Positions 1 to 10,104 of a stretch of DNA of 64,000 nucleotides are shown piece by piece. Positions within the stretch are counted from its first letter, which is position 1. Each line of letters starts with the position of its first letter. Location of the stretch: contig OZ345361.1 in NCBI GenBank assembly GCA_977006965.1, positions 1,240,001 through 1,304,000 on the forward strand, read 5' to 3'. Under the pieces are notes generated by a model, which ran no database searches, was not told the DNA's origin, and saw nothing but the letters and a program-made list of their open reading frames with translations. This DNA comes from Phymatolithon calcareum (taxonomy: Eukaryota; Rhodophyta; Florideophyceae; Hapalidiales). Made by a program: the position numbers and the translations under genes.

Positions 1-360
1 CAATACTATGCTTGCCTGGCTTCGCCCGATATCTCCAATTCGACATGCCGGGATTCCACGTTGAGCAGGCTAAGAGTCTTAACATAGATACAGAATCTCA
101 ATTCAGTAACTTAGAAACCGAGGGCCATCTTGATGATCAAGTTCCAGTCGATCGTTAGCCTTTGGAGATCAGGAAATTTCCTGGTTTTCTATGATGTTCA
201 GAGGAGAGCAGGAATCTAAAATTTCCTTAAAATTTTAAAACTATTTTACTGTAATTCCGCTTTACACTAACGGCTTGCATTAGATTAGCCTCAGGATGCG
301 CAGTGCCCTTGTCCCCCTCGTGCAAGTTCGAGAACTATTGAACAAACAGAGCACCTCACA

Positions 361-1371
361 ATGAGCAGCCGGCGCGTGCTTTCGACCCTAGCGCGCGCAG
401 CACCAATTCTGGAAAAGGTAAGTCTCCCCCCGCATCTAACGCTCGCATTGTTCACAAAATGCATTCTAACGACACAGAACCGACAACGCCCATCGCAGCG
501 TGCATCCGCCGGGCTCCTCGAGGCAACCGCATTGCGCGGCACGCCTGGGCTTGTCCCTGTCGCACTCGTTCCGTCTGCTTTGCAGACTCGACAAGCGCAT
601 GCAAGCTCATCTCGCGACAGCAAAACCGCTCATCTAAAGGGCATGCAGCCATCGAACAGGGCAGAGTATGTCGTCACCAAACTCGACGACCTTGTCAATT
701 GGGCGCGCAACAACTCGCTTTGGCCAATGACTTTCGGGCTCGCGTGTTGCGCCGTAGAGATGATGCAGGCGGGCGCGTCGCGCTACGATCTCGATCGTTT
801 CGGTTTCCTATTTCGTCCATCCCCGCGTCAGTCTGATTGCATGATTGTCGCTGGTACACTCACCAATAAGATGGCGCCGGCGCTCCGCAAGGTCTACGAT
901 CAGATGCCGGAGCCGCGCTGGGTCATTTCTATGGGCTCGTGTGCGAATGGCGGTGGATACTACCATTACTCGTACTCGGTTGTGCGTGGTTGTGATCGAA
1001 TTGTTCCTGTCGATATTTATGTGCCTGGCTGTCCGCCTACAGCGGAGGCGCTATTGTAAGTACCTGGTCTATGCGTTCTTTCTGTGTGGTTGCGTTGTTT
1101 CATCGTGGATCGAAGCCTGACTTGGCGTTATGCAAATCTTGTTGTGTTGCGCTGCGAAACATATTTGTGTCTTGTCCGTCTAAAGATGTAAGTTGATATT
1201 TTCATTGCTAGAACCGCATCGTGTTTGCACCAAGATTGATATTAAGTTTTACTAACTTCTCTGCTTTTTGTTGTACTTGACATCATCTTCGTTGATGCAA
1301 CAGACGGTCTTATGCAGTTGCAAAAGAAAATCAAGCGCCAGAATACCATGTATGCTTGGCTCAAGTCCTGA
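361..1371 (+). CDS. NDUFS7: NADH:ubiquinone oxidoreductase 20 kDa (PSST) subunit, mitochondrial, spliced
   Basis: Subunit of mitochondrial complex I that holds Fe-S cluster N2 and passes electrons to ubiquinone. The core shows ACCAVE (tandem Cys), GSCANGGG and [11 protein letters not shown], the N2 ligands and signature of the family. The N terminus is basic and Ser-rich, as in a mitochondrial presequence. Proposed exons: 361-417, 478-1055, 1186-1187 (a 2-nt microexon) and 1304-1371. The first intron, 418-477, is 60 bp and in frame, with GTAAGT, CTAAC and CAG, so an unspliced reading looks open. After the conserved ALL at 1055 the unspliced frame stops at once. The family tail [12 protein letters not shown] is encoded at 1304-1371, but it joins in frame only if two extra bases are added. 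Product about 234 aa, close to the family size. Gene identity is certain; the microexon is inference. Confidence 0.93.
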
Positions 1372-1666
1372 ATTTTGTCTGTACTATAGCATATACGCGT
1401 TCTCCTCGAATTGAGCTTCGAGTCCCAAGGAGAAATCCGTACTTGGCGTTGTTTGTTTCTAGATTTAAGGTAGGGTCATTTCGCACGGGAACCTAGTGCA
1501 TTAGATGAGTTGCTATCATCATGGAGCTATGATACTTCGCGAGGCGTGAGTTTGTTCACAGAAACAAAATGGTGTTAAAATAATCTTATTTGACAGAGGC
1601 GCCTCCAGTGCGACCTCCAGGCGCAAAGTCAGTACTTCCAATACAATAATATTCGCGTGCTTATCC

Positions 1667-3421
1667 TCAAACTCCATTGCTCTCATTCCCACCTCCGACT
1701 CTACACGTCAATCTCCTAGAATGTCTAATAATGTAAGGCGTTACAAGCATCGATAGTGCTGTGGCCCCATTGATCATTCGTGCCTCAGATGCCGAGAACA
1801 ACTGTAAAGCCTGTCCCTTAGACGCCACCACAAATGTAAACTCGCCCGCCTGTGCAATGGAAGCCCCGCAGGCCAGAGCGATGTGGAACGGTAAACCACC
1901 AAGCACTAGTACAACGGTCCCCATAACGAGAGACTTCACGCCCAGAATGATCCCTAGTAAAATGGCCATTTTCACAAAATTCTGATAGAAATATCTCCAA
2001 TGGATCATCATTCCCACGGAGATAAAGAAAATCGCAGAGAATACGCTCCTCACGCTGCTGATCGATTCCTCCACTCGCGCCTTGTGCCGTGACTCTGACA
2101 ACATGATCCCGGCAGCGAAGGCGCCAAGTTCAATGGCTAGTCCCATGCGTTCCGACAAGTACGACATAGCGAGACAAAATACAACGCATCCTATAGTGAA
2201 AACCTCCTGACTCTTTGCCGCGTCGAGACGCTCGGCGAGCATAGGCAGCACAAACTCTGCGAGAATGAGAGAAAGTGTGACAAAGCAACCTAGTCTCAGC
2301 ATTGCACTTAGAAGCTCTTCAAAAAACTGACTTAACGAGCCTTGCAAAGTCGGTAATAACGCAAGAATCAACCCGATCATCACATCCTGAAAAACGAGCA
2401 GTCCGAGCATTACCTTTCGACTGCGCGGCGAGTCAAATGTAGTCGCACCTGCTTTCATCATACTGGCAGGATCGCCGTCCGTGGAGCTTGCGGGACTTGA
2501 CCACGATTTTGGCGAGCTTGGGTGTGCGCCCGGTCCTTGACCGTTTCCATTCGAATGCGGGTGCGGCGGTGCGCTTGGGAGACATTGTAGGACAACGGCA
2601 GTAGATGAGAGCGAGACGGCGAGCCCCAGGGCGATTGCCTCGGGGATCGTATTGACAATTCCGAGGATTCGGGACAGTAACCCAGTAGAGAAGACGACGC
2701 CAACCATGCTGGTGATACCGCCGACAAGTACGACGCGTCGCACACCTTGCAGTTCGGATATTGAGAATTCGATTCCGAGCGAGAAAAGCAGAAACGCGAT
2801 ACCGAGCGACGCCAGTGTCTCCACCTCCACGAGCTCAGTGACGACTCCGAAACCTCCAGGACCAATCACCATTCCGCCAAGCAGGAAGCCGATAAGCGGT
2901 GGTTGACGTAAGTGTGCTGCGAGGACGCCGCCAATTGTCGCAGCGCAGAATACAATCACCAAGTCTTTCACAAACACGATGTCTTCCTGCAGTGTCATGC
3001 GCGGATCTTTCGAGGGGTCCTTGGTGTGTTTGAGGTTGGACAATTGCTTGAAAAGAAGATCGAATTCACCGTCCCCTACGGACAGCGTTTCGCCGTCAAT
3101 GGTGATATCGTGCTTGCCCGCTGCCACCTTTTCTGTGGCACCGGCGGCCTGGGAAACCTTGATTGATTCCTCCTTCTTTTTGCGCGTGAGCTGTTTAAGA
3201 AGAGCCGCGACCTCCATTTCGCTCAGCTTTCCGTCGCTATCGAAGTCAAAATGACCGAAGAGCCGGGATGGGGCATGTATCGGAGGTGCCACAGGCACCG
3301 CAGCCCCGTTCCGCCCAGTATCATTTGCGAGCGGCGCAAGCTCTCCTAATGAACGAAAGGGAAGAGACAACAGAAGCAGAGCACAGAGCACTGTAGACGT
3401 GCCTGAGTTCCGTTTCCGCAT
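1667..3421 (-). CDS. EF-hand-bearing K+/H+ antiporter, KEA/CPA2 type
   Basis: Monovalent cation/proton antiporter of the CPA2 (KEA/KefB) family, predicted to exchange K+ for H+ across an internal membrane. Start set at the ATG at 3421, since the longer open frame begins with TTG; product 584 aa. Order: hydrophobic signal-like segment (residues about 8-26), an acidic/basic linker with one canonical EF-hand loop (DFDSDGKLSEME, residues 59-70), then about 12 membrane segments containing the family motifs PPLIGFLLGG, SLGIEFS, LSSTAVVL, ELGAFAAGIMLS and AQAGEF. A Ser/Pro/Gly-rich loop of about 50 residues interrupts the transporter after LSSTAVVLQCL. No C-terminal RCK/TrkA-N domain follows, as in plant KEA4-6. 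Divergent from the IDH gene. The EF-hand suggests Ca2+ control, which is inference. Confidence 0.9.
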   Translation of the reverse strand: MRKRNSGTSTVLCALLLLSLPFRSLGELAPLANDTGRNGAAVPVAPPIHAPSRLFGHFDFDSDGKLSEMEVAALLKQLTRKKKEESIKVSQAAGATEKVAAGKHDITIDGETLSVGDGEFDLLFKQLSNLKHTKDPSKDPRMTLQEDIVFVKDLVIVFCAATIGGVLAAHLRQPPLIGFLLGGMVIGPGGFGVVTELVEVETLASLGIAFLLFSLGIEFSISELQGVRRVVLVGGITSMVGVVFSTGLLSRILGIVNTIPEAIALGLAVSLSSTAVVLQCLPSAPPHPHSNGNGQGPGAHPSSPKSWSSPASSTDGDPASMMKAGATTFDSPRSRKVMLGLLVFQDVMIGLILALLPTLQGSLSQFFEELLSAMLRLGCFVTLSLILAEFVLPMLAERLDAAKSQEVFTIGCVVFCLAMSYLSERMGLAIELGAFAAGIMLSESRHKARVEESISSVRSVFSAIFFISVGMMIHWRYFYQNFVKMAILLGIILGVKSLVMGTVVLVLGGLPFHIALACGASIAQAGEFTFVVASKGQALQLFSASEARMINGATALSMLVTPYIIRHSRRLTCRVGGGNESNGV

Positions 3422-3771
3422 TGTGGCCGACGTCCGACACGCGCAAGCTACACGGCGGTAAGATGCACCGCAAGCCGGTAGGGATGCCAAGGGAAAGGAA
3501 GCTGTAAGTCAGATATGGTGCTCACGGCAGTTTCAAAAATTGAATTAAAATCACGTGTCGTGTCCACGTGGCTATCAAACAAGTTGAGCAACGGATACTT
3601 GGGATTGATCAGCCAAGCAGGCTCAGAATGATGTCCCGTCGATTACGCAAAGATCCACCGGTCGGCTTCCAACTCGAGTTAAGTGTTGCCGATCGTCGTC
3701 ACCTCGAACAATCGATAAAACCTCGATCCACGTGCTACTCGCTTTGTCTGTAAATCTAGGCTTAATTCGCC
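3422..3771. promoter_or_regulatory. Bidirectional promoter region, antiporter / NAD-IDH
   Basis: The 350 bp between the two divergent start codons (ATG 3421 on minus, ATG 3772 on plus) must hold both promoters. No TATA box or clear shared motif is evident. A CACGTG occurs at about 3553 and a near copy, TCCACGTG, at 3565, both of E-box/G-box form; function is not shown by sequence alone. Confidence 0.45.
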
Positions 3772-4860
3772 ATGCATCGTGCCGCGCGGAAGCTTACGCG
3801 TCGTCTCACGCGCGGCCTCGCCACTCAGCAGCAGAAGTACACGGTCACCCTTTTCCCTGGCGACGGTATTGGACCTGAAATTTCGGCGGCTGTGCAGCGA
3901 ATCATTAAGGAAGCTGATGTACCCATTGAATGGGAGACGCATCACATTGACATTGCGGGCGCAAAGCCGGGCGAAGATCTTATCACCAAGGAGGCCTTAG
4001 ACTCAGTGCGTCGCAACGGATTCGGTCTCAAGGGACCAATGGCGACACCGATAGGCAAGGGCCATCGCAGCCTTAATCTCACATTGCGCAAAGAACTTGG
4101 ATTGTACGCTAACGTTCGCCCCTGCGTGTCCATGCCAGGAGTGAAAACGCTGTATGAGAATGTTGACGTTGTCACCGTGCGTGAGAACACCGAAGGCGAG
4201 TATTCCGGTCTCGAACACACTGTTTACCCCGGTGTTGTCGAAAGTCTCAAGCTCATTACCCGCGATGCGTCAATGCGAGTGTGTGAATATGCGTTTGAGT
4301 ACGCACAGAAAAATAATCGCAAAACTGTCACCTGTGTGCACAAGGCGTCCGTGATGAAAATGAGCGATGGTCTTTTCCTGCAATGTGCGCAAGAAGTCGC
4401 GGACCGATACAAGGATTCGGGAATCAAATATCAGACGCTTGTGATTGACAACGCGGCTTCATTCTTAGTTTCCAACCCGTCATTGCTTGACGTCATGGTG
4501 ATGCCCAATCTTTATGGAGATATCATTTCGGATCTGTGTGCGGGACTCATAGGAGGACTGGGGCTCACTCCGTCGGGCAATATGGGTACGGATTGTATGC
4601 TTGCAGAAGCTGTGCACGGCACAGCGCCTGATATCGCAGGGCAGGACAAGGCGAATCCGACGGCACTGCTTATGAGCGCCCTGATGATGTTGCGGCATAT
4701 GGGAATGCAAGATAAGGCTAACCTGATCGAAAAGAGTGTTCATGCCGTGCTTCGAGAGGGCATTGTGAGAACTGGCGATATTGGTGGAAATTCCTCGACA
4801 ACACAGTATACTGACGCGATATTGAAGAAAATGGATGAGCTTAGTGCTGTAGAAGCGTAG
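3772..4860 (+). CDS. IDH3A: NAD-dependent isocitrate dehydrogenase, catalytic-type subunit, mitochondrial
   Basis: Converts isocitrate to 2-oxoglutarate with NAD+ in the TCA cycle. Single exon, 362 aa. Residues 1-20 form an Arg-rich presequence ([17 protein letters not shown]). The dimeric dehydrogenase fold follows: [11 protein letters not shown], substrate-binding [19 protein letters not shown], catalytic Tyr in [12 protein letters not shown], catalytic Lys in [12 protein letters not shown], metal-binding Asp in [13 protein letters not shown] and the cofactor loop [19 protein letters not shown]. The Arg-Lys in [14 protein letters not shown] resembles catalytic alpha subunits; regulatory subunits usually replace these residues. 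Starts 350 bp from the divergent antiporter gene. Confidence 0.95.
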   Translation: MHRAARKLTRRLTRGLATQQQKYTVTLFPGDGIGPEISAAVQRIIKEADVPIEWETHHIDIAGAKPGEDLITKEALDSVRRNGFGLKGPMATPIGKGHRSLNLTLRKELGLYANVRPCVSMPGVKTLYENVDVVTVRENTEGEYSGLEHTVYPGVVESLKLITRDASMRVCEYAFEYAQKNNRKTVTCVHKASVMKMSDGLFLQCAQEVADRYKDSGIKYQTLVIDNAASFLVSNPSLLDVMVMPNLYGDIISDLCAGLIGGLGLTPSGNMGTDCMLAEAVHGTAPDIAGQDKANPTALLMSALMMLRHMGMQDKANLIEKSVHAVLREGIVRTGDIGGNSSTTQYTDAILKKMDELSAVEA

Positions 4861-6758
4861 GCTACTGCTGTGGTTTGAGCGATGATTCCTTCAATTGCAT
4901 CGACTGCGTTGTTGCTTTCTTTCTCGTACGTGTCTGCAATTGATGTTTGGAAAACAATTTTGAATTTCGTAAACAGACGGAAGGCCCCTAGTAGACTTCC
5001 CGAAGAAGTAGAGTATTGCATGTACGAGTCCTGCCATTGGCACAGCCATGGTTCTACTGAACTTTCTCCACTGTGGGGAACAGGCCTGAGTACAAAAAAG
5101 TTAACGCAACTCATCCCTCTCCGGTCCATTTTCGGTGGCTCTTAGTGGCTGTCCCTTCTCACTTTCCAATGACGACGTTCATAGACCTATTTAACATGCA
5201 GATCTACGGAACTAAAGTAAGAACTTGCTCCGCTCGTTGAGGCAGTTCGGTCCAGCAACTGCTTGACTCTTCCGGGGCTCGGTCAAATACCTCCGATCAT
5301 ATCGAATCGCCGGATGTGAGTAACACGGACTTCGCCTCTCTGTACATGAACAATTCGGATTTCATCCTTCACTTAACACGCACTTAAAGTATAGTAAACG
5401 TGACGCTTTTTCTACTGAACATGATCGTGACCTTAGGCTAGAATGATCAAGATAATAATAGTATGTTAATCCTTCACTAATATCATTATTCTTCCTGCAC
5501 ATGTTATCCACATCGCACTTGGTGGCTCAGAGATAGACGATACGATGTGTCTGAAGGGGCGTCTCCTTAAAGGTTTGTTTCCTTCTGGGTGAAAATCAGT
5601 TTGCTATCAGTGGTCCAATTTTCCGTTGTTACCCACCACCTGGCTCCGCGAATCTCAATAAACTTCGCGCTTCCTCATGCGTCTCTGATGCCCACGAAGA
5701 TATCGTCCTCCACGTGTGCGTCGTCGTGCACGGTCCAGGCCGTTATTCGGCCAATACATGCTGCTCACTGTGCAAAGTGTGTTTCATTGCAATTTCTGGA
5801 TGCGTGAGAGGCAATGCAAAGTCGATACGCTGCTCTGGGAACACCCTAGACTCTCTCATTATAATTGATGCTCGAGCACCATAGTCGCCAGGGAATGTTG
5901 CTCCTCAAGTACAACGCCCCTACTCATTTCCTCATCCGTGATTGCAATTTCTTGCGTAATTTACAGCTCCGCCTTTGACAGAGGGACCTTCTTGAGAATT
6001 CGATTTTTGCGTTCGCAGTACCAGTCTGGAAAAGTCATCAAATCCAGTCCGAAATATTTTCACTGGTAATGAGGACGCGGCATAGGTATGGCGCGGCTGA
6101 TGTGCTCATCTATGGGACATTTTTCTCATAACGATTTTTAGTTTTCGGAAGTGGAATTGCTTTTCAACCAAAATTTTCGTGATGTTTCAAGTTTTTGCTC
6201 AAAAGTGTGCAAAAACATCTGAAGCGAAAGTTTGCAAATCAACACTCAGCCACTGAAAACCTATGCCGCGTCCTGGTAACCAGTCCACGAAATAATGACT
6301 GGTAATGAGGACTTTTTTGACTGGGTCTATGCCGCGATTTTGATGAATTCTCAAGAAGACCCCTCTGACAGCTAAACTTTCGCAAGCTGTAGCTCCCACG
6401 TCAACCCCTTCCCTCACTATGGTGCACTGTTCGTCCAATGTAGCGCTCATATTCTCTCGCTTCTAGACTAGCGCTGCACAGTCCATTGTAACACCTTCGC
6501 GTCCCAGACCATTGTCACGATGGCAAATTCGGCCGCCTTCGCGTCCACAGTATGCCTCCCCGTCGCCGCGATTTGCCAGTTTTTGTCCACGGGCACCACA
6601 TAGTCCCTCTCGAGCTCCGCAAGACCGCCACTGTCTCACCATGTCAGGCGCCGCGTCTTCTCGTGTAACAATACTTCCAGAGCGCACCAGGAGTGGAAAG
6701 GCGATACTAATCCTCGTGAACCACAGTTCGAAGAGTGTCCATGCTAGCCGAAGCTGAA
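4861..6758. other. Intergenic region with one MITE
   Basis: No convincing gene in 1.9 kb. Short open frames lack recognisable domains. The only clear structure is the inverted-repeat element at 5977-6370, listed separately. Confidence 0.6.
5977..6370. mobile_element. MITE family A, copy 1
   Basis: A 394-bp non-coding element with imperfect 25-bp terminal inverted repeats: the left end reads GACAGAGGGACC...GAGAATTC and the right end is its near reverse complement. A very similar copy lies at 31540-31930. The interior contains sub-repeats (ACTGGTAATGAGGAC on the plus strand, twice, and the inverted form GTCCTGGTAACCAGT). No transposase frame, so non-autonomous. Superfamily is not determinable from the ends alone. 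Confidence 0.8.
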
Positions 6759-7511
6759 TTAACTCTGTGTTGCATAATTCTTCGGCGGGTACGGATTCTT
6801 GCCATTCGCAATGCATGCAAATTCTGCCACACTCAAACGATGCCTTAGATGTCTCTCGAAGTAGATCCTGCTCAGGTAAAACATGGCCAAAGCAGCCTGC
6901 ATACCCTTGACTGAGACTGTACTGAGAGGGCCAAACGCTTCAATTCTTGCATTCATATCGTGTATGTCTACAAGCTCCCCCTCACTCCACCAGTTTGGGG
7001 CGGCACTGGTATCCCATGATGGGCGTTTTGTTCGTTGTGAATGACTTACAACACAAACCAATGTTTCCCGCAGCTGTCTCTCAGGCATGCGCATCAGGTT
7101 TTCCAATGAGTGCTCCAGGCTGTCAATCTCAGAGCAATAAGTCGGGTCATGGTGCGGTGGATACGGATTTTTGCCATCCGCAATTTCTTCCAATTGTTGA
7201 GCGCTGAGTCGCTGTTTCAGATGTCTCTCGAAGTATATCCTGCTCGTGCAGAACATAATCAATGCAGCCCTCTGGCCAGCCACGGTGACTTTTCCGAGTT
7301 CGCTAAAAGGTTCAACTGTTGCTTCAACGTTATAGGCATAGACACGCTCGCCCTCGCGCCACCAATTCGGTGAATTCTTCGCCTCCCACGACGCACGAAA
7401 ACTTCCTTGAGAGAATGCCACAACTGACTTCAAGATTCTCCTCAACTCGTTCCCCGCAATTTGGTTCACTGTGTCGAGAAACTCTTGGCATGCCGCAACT
7501 TCAAAATCCAT
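6759..7511 (-). CDS. Uncharacterised protein made of two tandem copies of one ~110-aa domain
   Basis: Not recognised. The first ATG of the open frame is at 7511, giving 250 aa; the frame further upstream has only a TTG start. The protein is almost entirely two copies of one unit, residues about 11-119 and 133-243. Both copies keep PNWWxEGE, the segment T-V-x(2)-Q/M-AAL-x-MF, SRIYFERHL, RLS and the closing GKNPYPP. No signal peptide or membrane segment. The paired Trp motif and a helix rich in Arg/His hint at a nucleic-acid or protein-binding module, but this is inference. The conservation of the same residues in both halves argues that the frame is a real, selected gene. No introns seen. Confidence 0.7.
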   Translation of the reverse strand: MDFEVAACQEFLDTVNQIAGNELRRILKSVVAFSQGSFRASWEAKNSPNWWREGERVYAYNVEATVEPFSELGKVTVAGQRAALIMFCTSRIYFERHLKQRLSAQQLEEIADGKNPYPPHHDPTYCSEIDSLEHSLENLMRMPERQLRETLVCVVSHSQRTKRPSWDTSAAPNWWSEGELVDIHDMNARIEAFGPLSTVSVKGMQAALAMFYLSRIYFERHLRHRLSVAEFACIANGKNPYPPKNYATQS

Positions 7512-8883
7512 CGAGATATCCACAAAACGAGTTCGCTTATCCGCACAATAATTTCTTTGCCGGCGTCGAGAGCGCCGTACTTCCGCTGCGGTAGAGACGA
7601 CGCGTCCGCTTGGCTGATATGAGTCTTCACAGCCCTTGTGGAAAAATGAGAAATGCTTGTGTTGGTTGCAGCAATTTCTTGCGCTCGAACGGAAGTGCAC
7701 CTCGCAAAATACAAGCGCGAAGAGCTCTTCGTGTGCAAAATCGGTGAAGCCGGGTGAAAAAAGGTTAGGCGCAATTCGGTCTGCACGCAAACATGTTTAT
7801 GACGAGCGCCGAGGAAATATTTGGCGAAAACTTTAACTCAATTTGGGCAAATTTGCCAAAAAACACGAAGTTGAGCGCTCAGCGACCTTCTCGACAATTA
7901 CCGCTCGGCAACGCCCGCATGGCCCTACGCGCCATCTCACTATTCGACTTTGACGCGTTCAGCTGGCAGGTGCCATTCGTCTGTAGTAGCACAGAACCCA
8001 GGCAATAGTGGTGTATTATATTACCTAAGGAGTTTGATTTCGCAGAGAAACTCGGTTTGTCGTTATGCAGCATCTATTCAATAAAGATGTGTGGGCGATG
8101 TGAAACGGTATGTTTCTCCGACACGGCTCCCAATTGCACAGCTGACCACAAGTGTGCATCAACACAACATGTGATCGATGCAAATATTCGCGATTTCAGT
8201 TCCACAGTTCCAGCAATAGATCGCCTGCATCAGAACATCTGGTGGGGTACACGCCAATCGACTGTGCACTGCCCATGAGAAGGCGAGACTGTGCAACCCG
8301 CATGCATCTGATTATCTATACGTGCTGCGATGAACGTTCATCAACCCGCATCTACTGGGAAAGCGTCACAGATAAATGTGGAACAATTCCGCTGAACCGC
8401 AAGCTTCGAGGTCATTCTAGGCAACACTCTTTCGTTCTTCCACTTGAAAGATCGCAACAAAAACAACTTCCCTGTTCCGCATTTGTCTCCGCTGCTGTGC
8501 AACATGGCGTTCAAGCAGGGAACATTATTTTCCTATTCATGGCAATTTTTTCCGTTGTTGAGTCCAGACAGCCCTACACCCAGCATATCATCCCACCATC
8601 GCCTCATCACTGTCAGCACATGTCACCACCACTGTCAAACGCGCTAAGTGCTTGACAGAACGCCTGCAAGTTCCACCGGTGGGACTATAAACGTGAGACT
8701 TCCGTGAAAGCGGTACAATGGGTACACAACTGTGCATGGGTTTTGAGATCTCGGATCAATGGCTTACAGTTTCAAATTGCAGGGGCGGCATGCATAGACA
8801 AAGGTCAACCTGCGGCGATTGACAAATTGAGAAACAGTGGCATGCCATGTTAACTTGTGAAGTTTGGAAAAATCGTGAGAAGC
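7512..8883. other. Intergenic region
   Basis: About 1.4 kb between the duplicated-domain gene (minus) and the DUF3326 gene (plus), so it should hold two promoters. A plus-strand open frame at 8152-8655 is Cys/His-rich at random and has no domain I recognise. No repeats seen. Confidence 0.5.
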
Positions 8884-10104
8884 ATGCTGTCCTTCTTGTT
8901 GAACGCCCCTCGGCGTTTACGAAAAAACGAAAACGCACCTCGATGCTGCATTCTTAGCACTCGCATGAGCAGTGATGGTGACTATACTGCAGTTTCCATT
9001 GTTCCCACAGGCGTTGGTGCGCGAATCGGGGGATACGCTGGGGACGCACTACCTGCAAATCGTCTGCTGAGCAGTGTTGTAGATGTGCTGATAACTCATC
9101 CGAACGTGCTAAACGGCGCATTAATGTATTGGCCAATTTCGAACGCGCTTTACGTCGAGGGGTACACACTCGACAAGTTTGCCAGGGGCGGATGTGGTCT
9201 ATCTCCGCTGTCAAACATGTCAAACAAAATTGGTTTGTTGCTCGATTGTGCAATGGACTCCGACGCAATAACACGTCATCTGCAGGCCGCGGAGGCTGCC
9301 CGTGCAACGCTTGGACTGCGTGTCACGGAATACGCCGTAACTGACACCCCGCTTGGTGTATGTCTTTCTGCCGGCGAATCTGGGGCCTCTTGGGGATGCG
9401 TGCAACGACCGGATGCGCTGCTGAGGGGTGCACAGGACCTGGTTGATGCGGGGTGCGATGCAATCGCGATTGTAGGCAAGTTCCCGGACGACGAGGATGA
9501 GGAGAAGCTCGCTGAATACAGGGCTGGAAACGGCGTCGATGCTATTGCAGGAGCTGAAGCGATCATCAGTCATCTGGTGAGCAGAGAGTTCGGCGTGCCT
9601 TGTGCACATGCTCCGGCGTTGCCTCTACTTGACGTGGACGATAGCGTCGCCCCAAAGGCTGCAGCGGAGGAGCTCGGATATACGTTTTTGACGTGCGTTC
9701 TTGTCGGGCTGTCTCGGGCGCCGCGAATTCGAGATACGGAAAGGCCAACGGTGAAGGCAGCGATTGGACCCATAATTACGGCGGACGACGTTGATGCATT
9801 AATTGTTCCCTCTAACTGCTTTGGCGGAAGTGCTACCATGAGCCTTGCATCGAAGCCAGATATGCTAGTGCTATCAGTGCAGGATAATAGCACTGTGATG
9901 AATATTGAGCCTAAGGCAATTGGATTGCCTAAAGAAAGAGTGCATATCGCAAAAAGCTACGCAGAGGCCGCTGGTCTCTTGGCCGCGCACAGGGCAGGGA
10001 TAGACCTGGATGCAATTACATCGAATGTTCCCCGTATTCGATATAGACAACAACTGAAATGCTCCGCTTTAAATAATATCGTCAGAATAAAACAATCTAC
10101 TTGA
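8884..10104 (+). CDS. DUF3326 protein, cyanobacterial/plastid lineage
   Basis: Conserved protein of cyanobacteria and photosynthetic eukaryotes with no established function. Highly diagnostic segments are present: SIVPTGVGARIGGYAGDALP, LITHPNVLNGALMYWP, NALYVEGYTLDKF, AGAEAIISHL, CAHAPALP, AAEELGYTFLTCVLVGLSRAP, PSNCFGGSATMSL and AAHRAGID. ATG candidates are 8884 (406 aa, with a basic leader MLSFLLNAPRRLRKNEN that could be a plastid transit peptide) and 8965 (just before the conserved core). I chose 8884; the open frame further upstream starts with GTG. Its stop overlaps the stop region of the convergent rhomboid gene by 8 bp. No introns. Confidence 0.9.
   Translation: MLSFLLNAPRRLRKNENAPRCCILSTRMSSDGDYTAVSIVPTGVGARIGGYAGDALPANRLLSSVVDVLITHPNVLNGALMYWPISNALYVEGYTLDKFARGGCGLSPLSNMSNKIGLLLDCAMDSDAITRHLQAAEAARATLGLRVTEYAVTDTPLGVCLSAGESGASWGCVQRPDALLRGAQDLVDAGCDAIAIVGKFPDDEDEEKLAEYRAGNGVDAIAGAEAIISHLVSREFGVPCAHAPALPLLDVDDSVAPKAAAEELGYTFLTCVLVGLSRAPRIRDTERPTVKAAIGPIITADDVDALIVPSNCFGGSATMSLASKPDMLVLSVQDNSTVMNIEPKAIGLPKERVHIAKSYAEAAGLLAAHRAGIDLDAITSNVPRIRYRQQLKCSALNNIVRIKQST

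Noticed and set aside
8152-8655. 167-codon open frame on plus strand
   Set aside because: No domain, no conserved pattern, composition of random Cys/His/Ser; ends in an ordinary upstream region.
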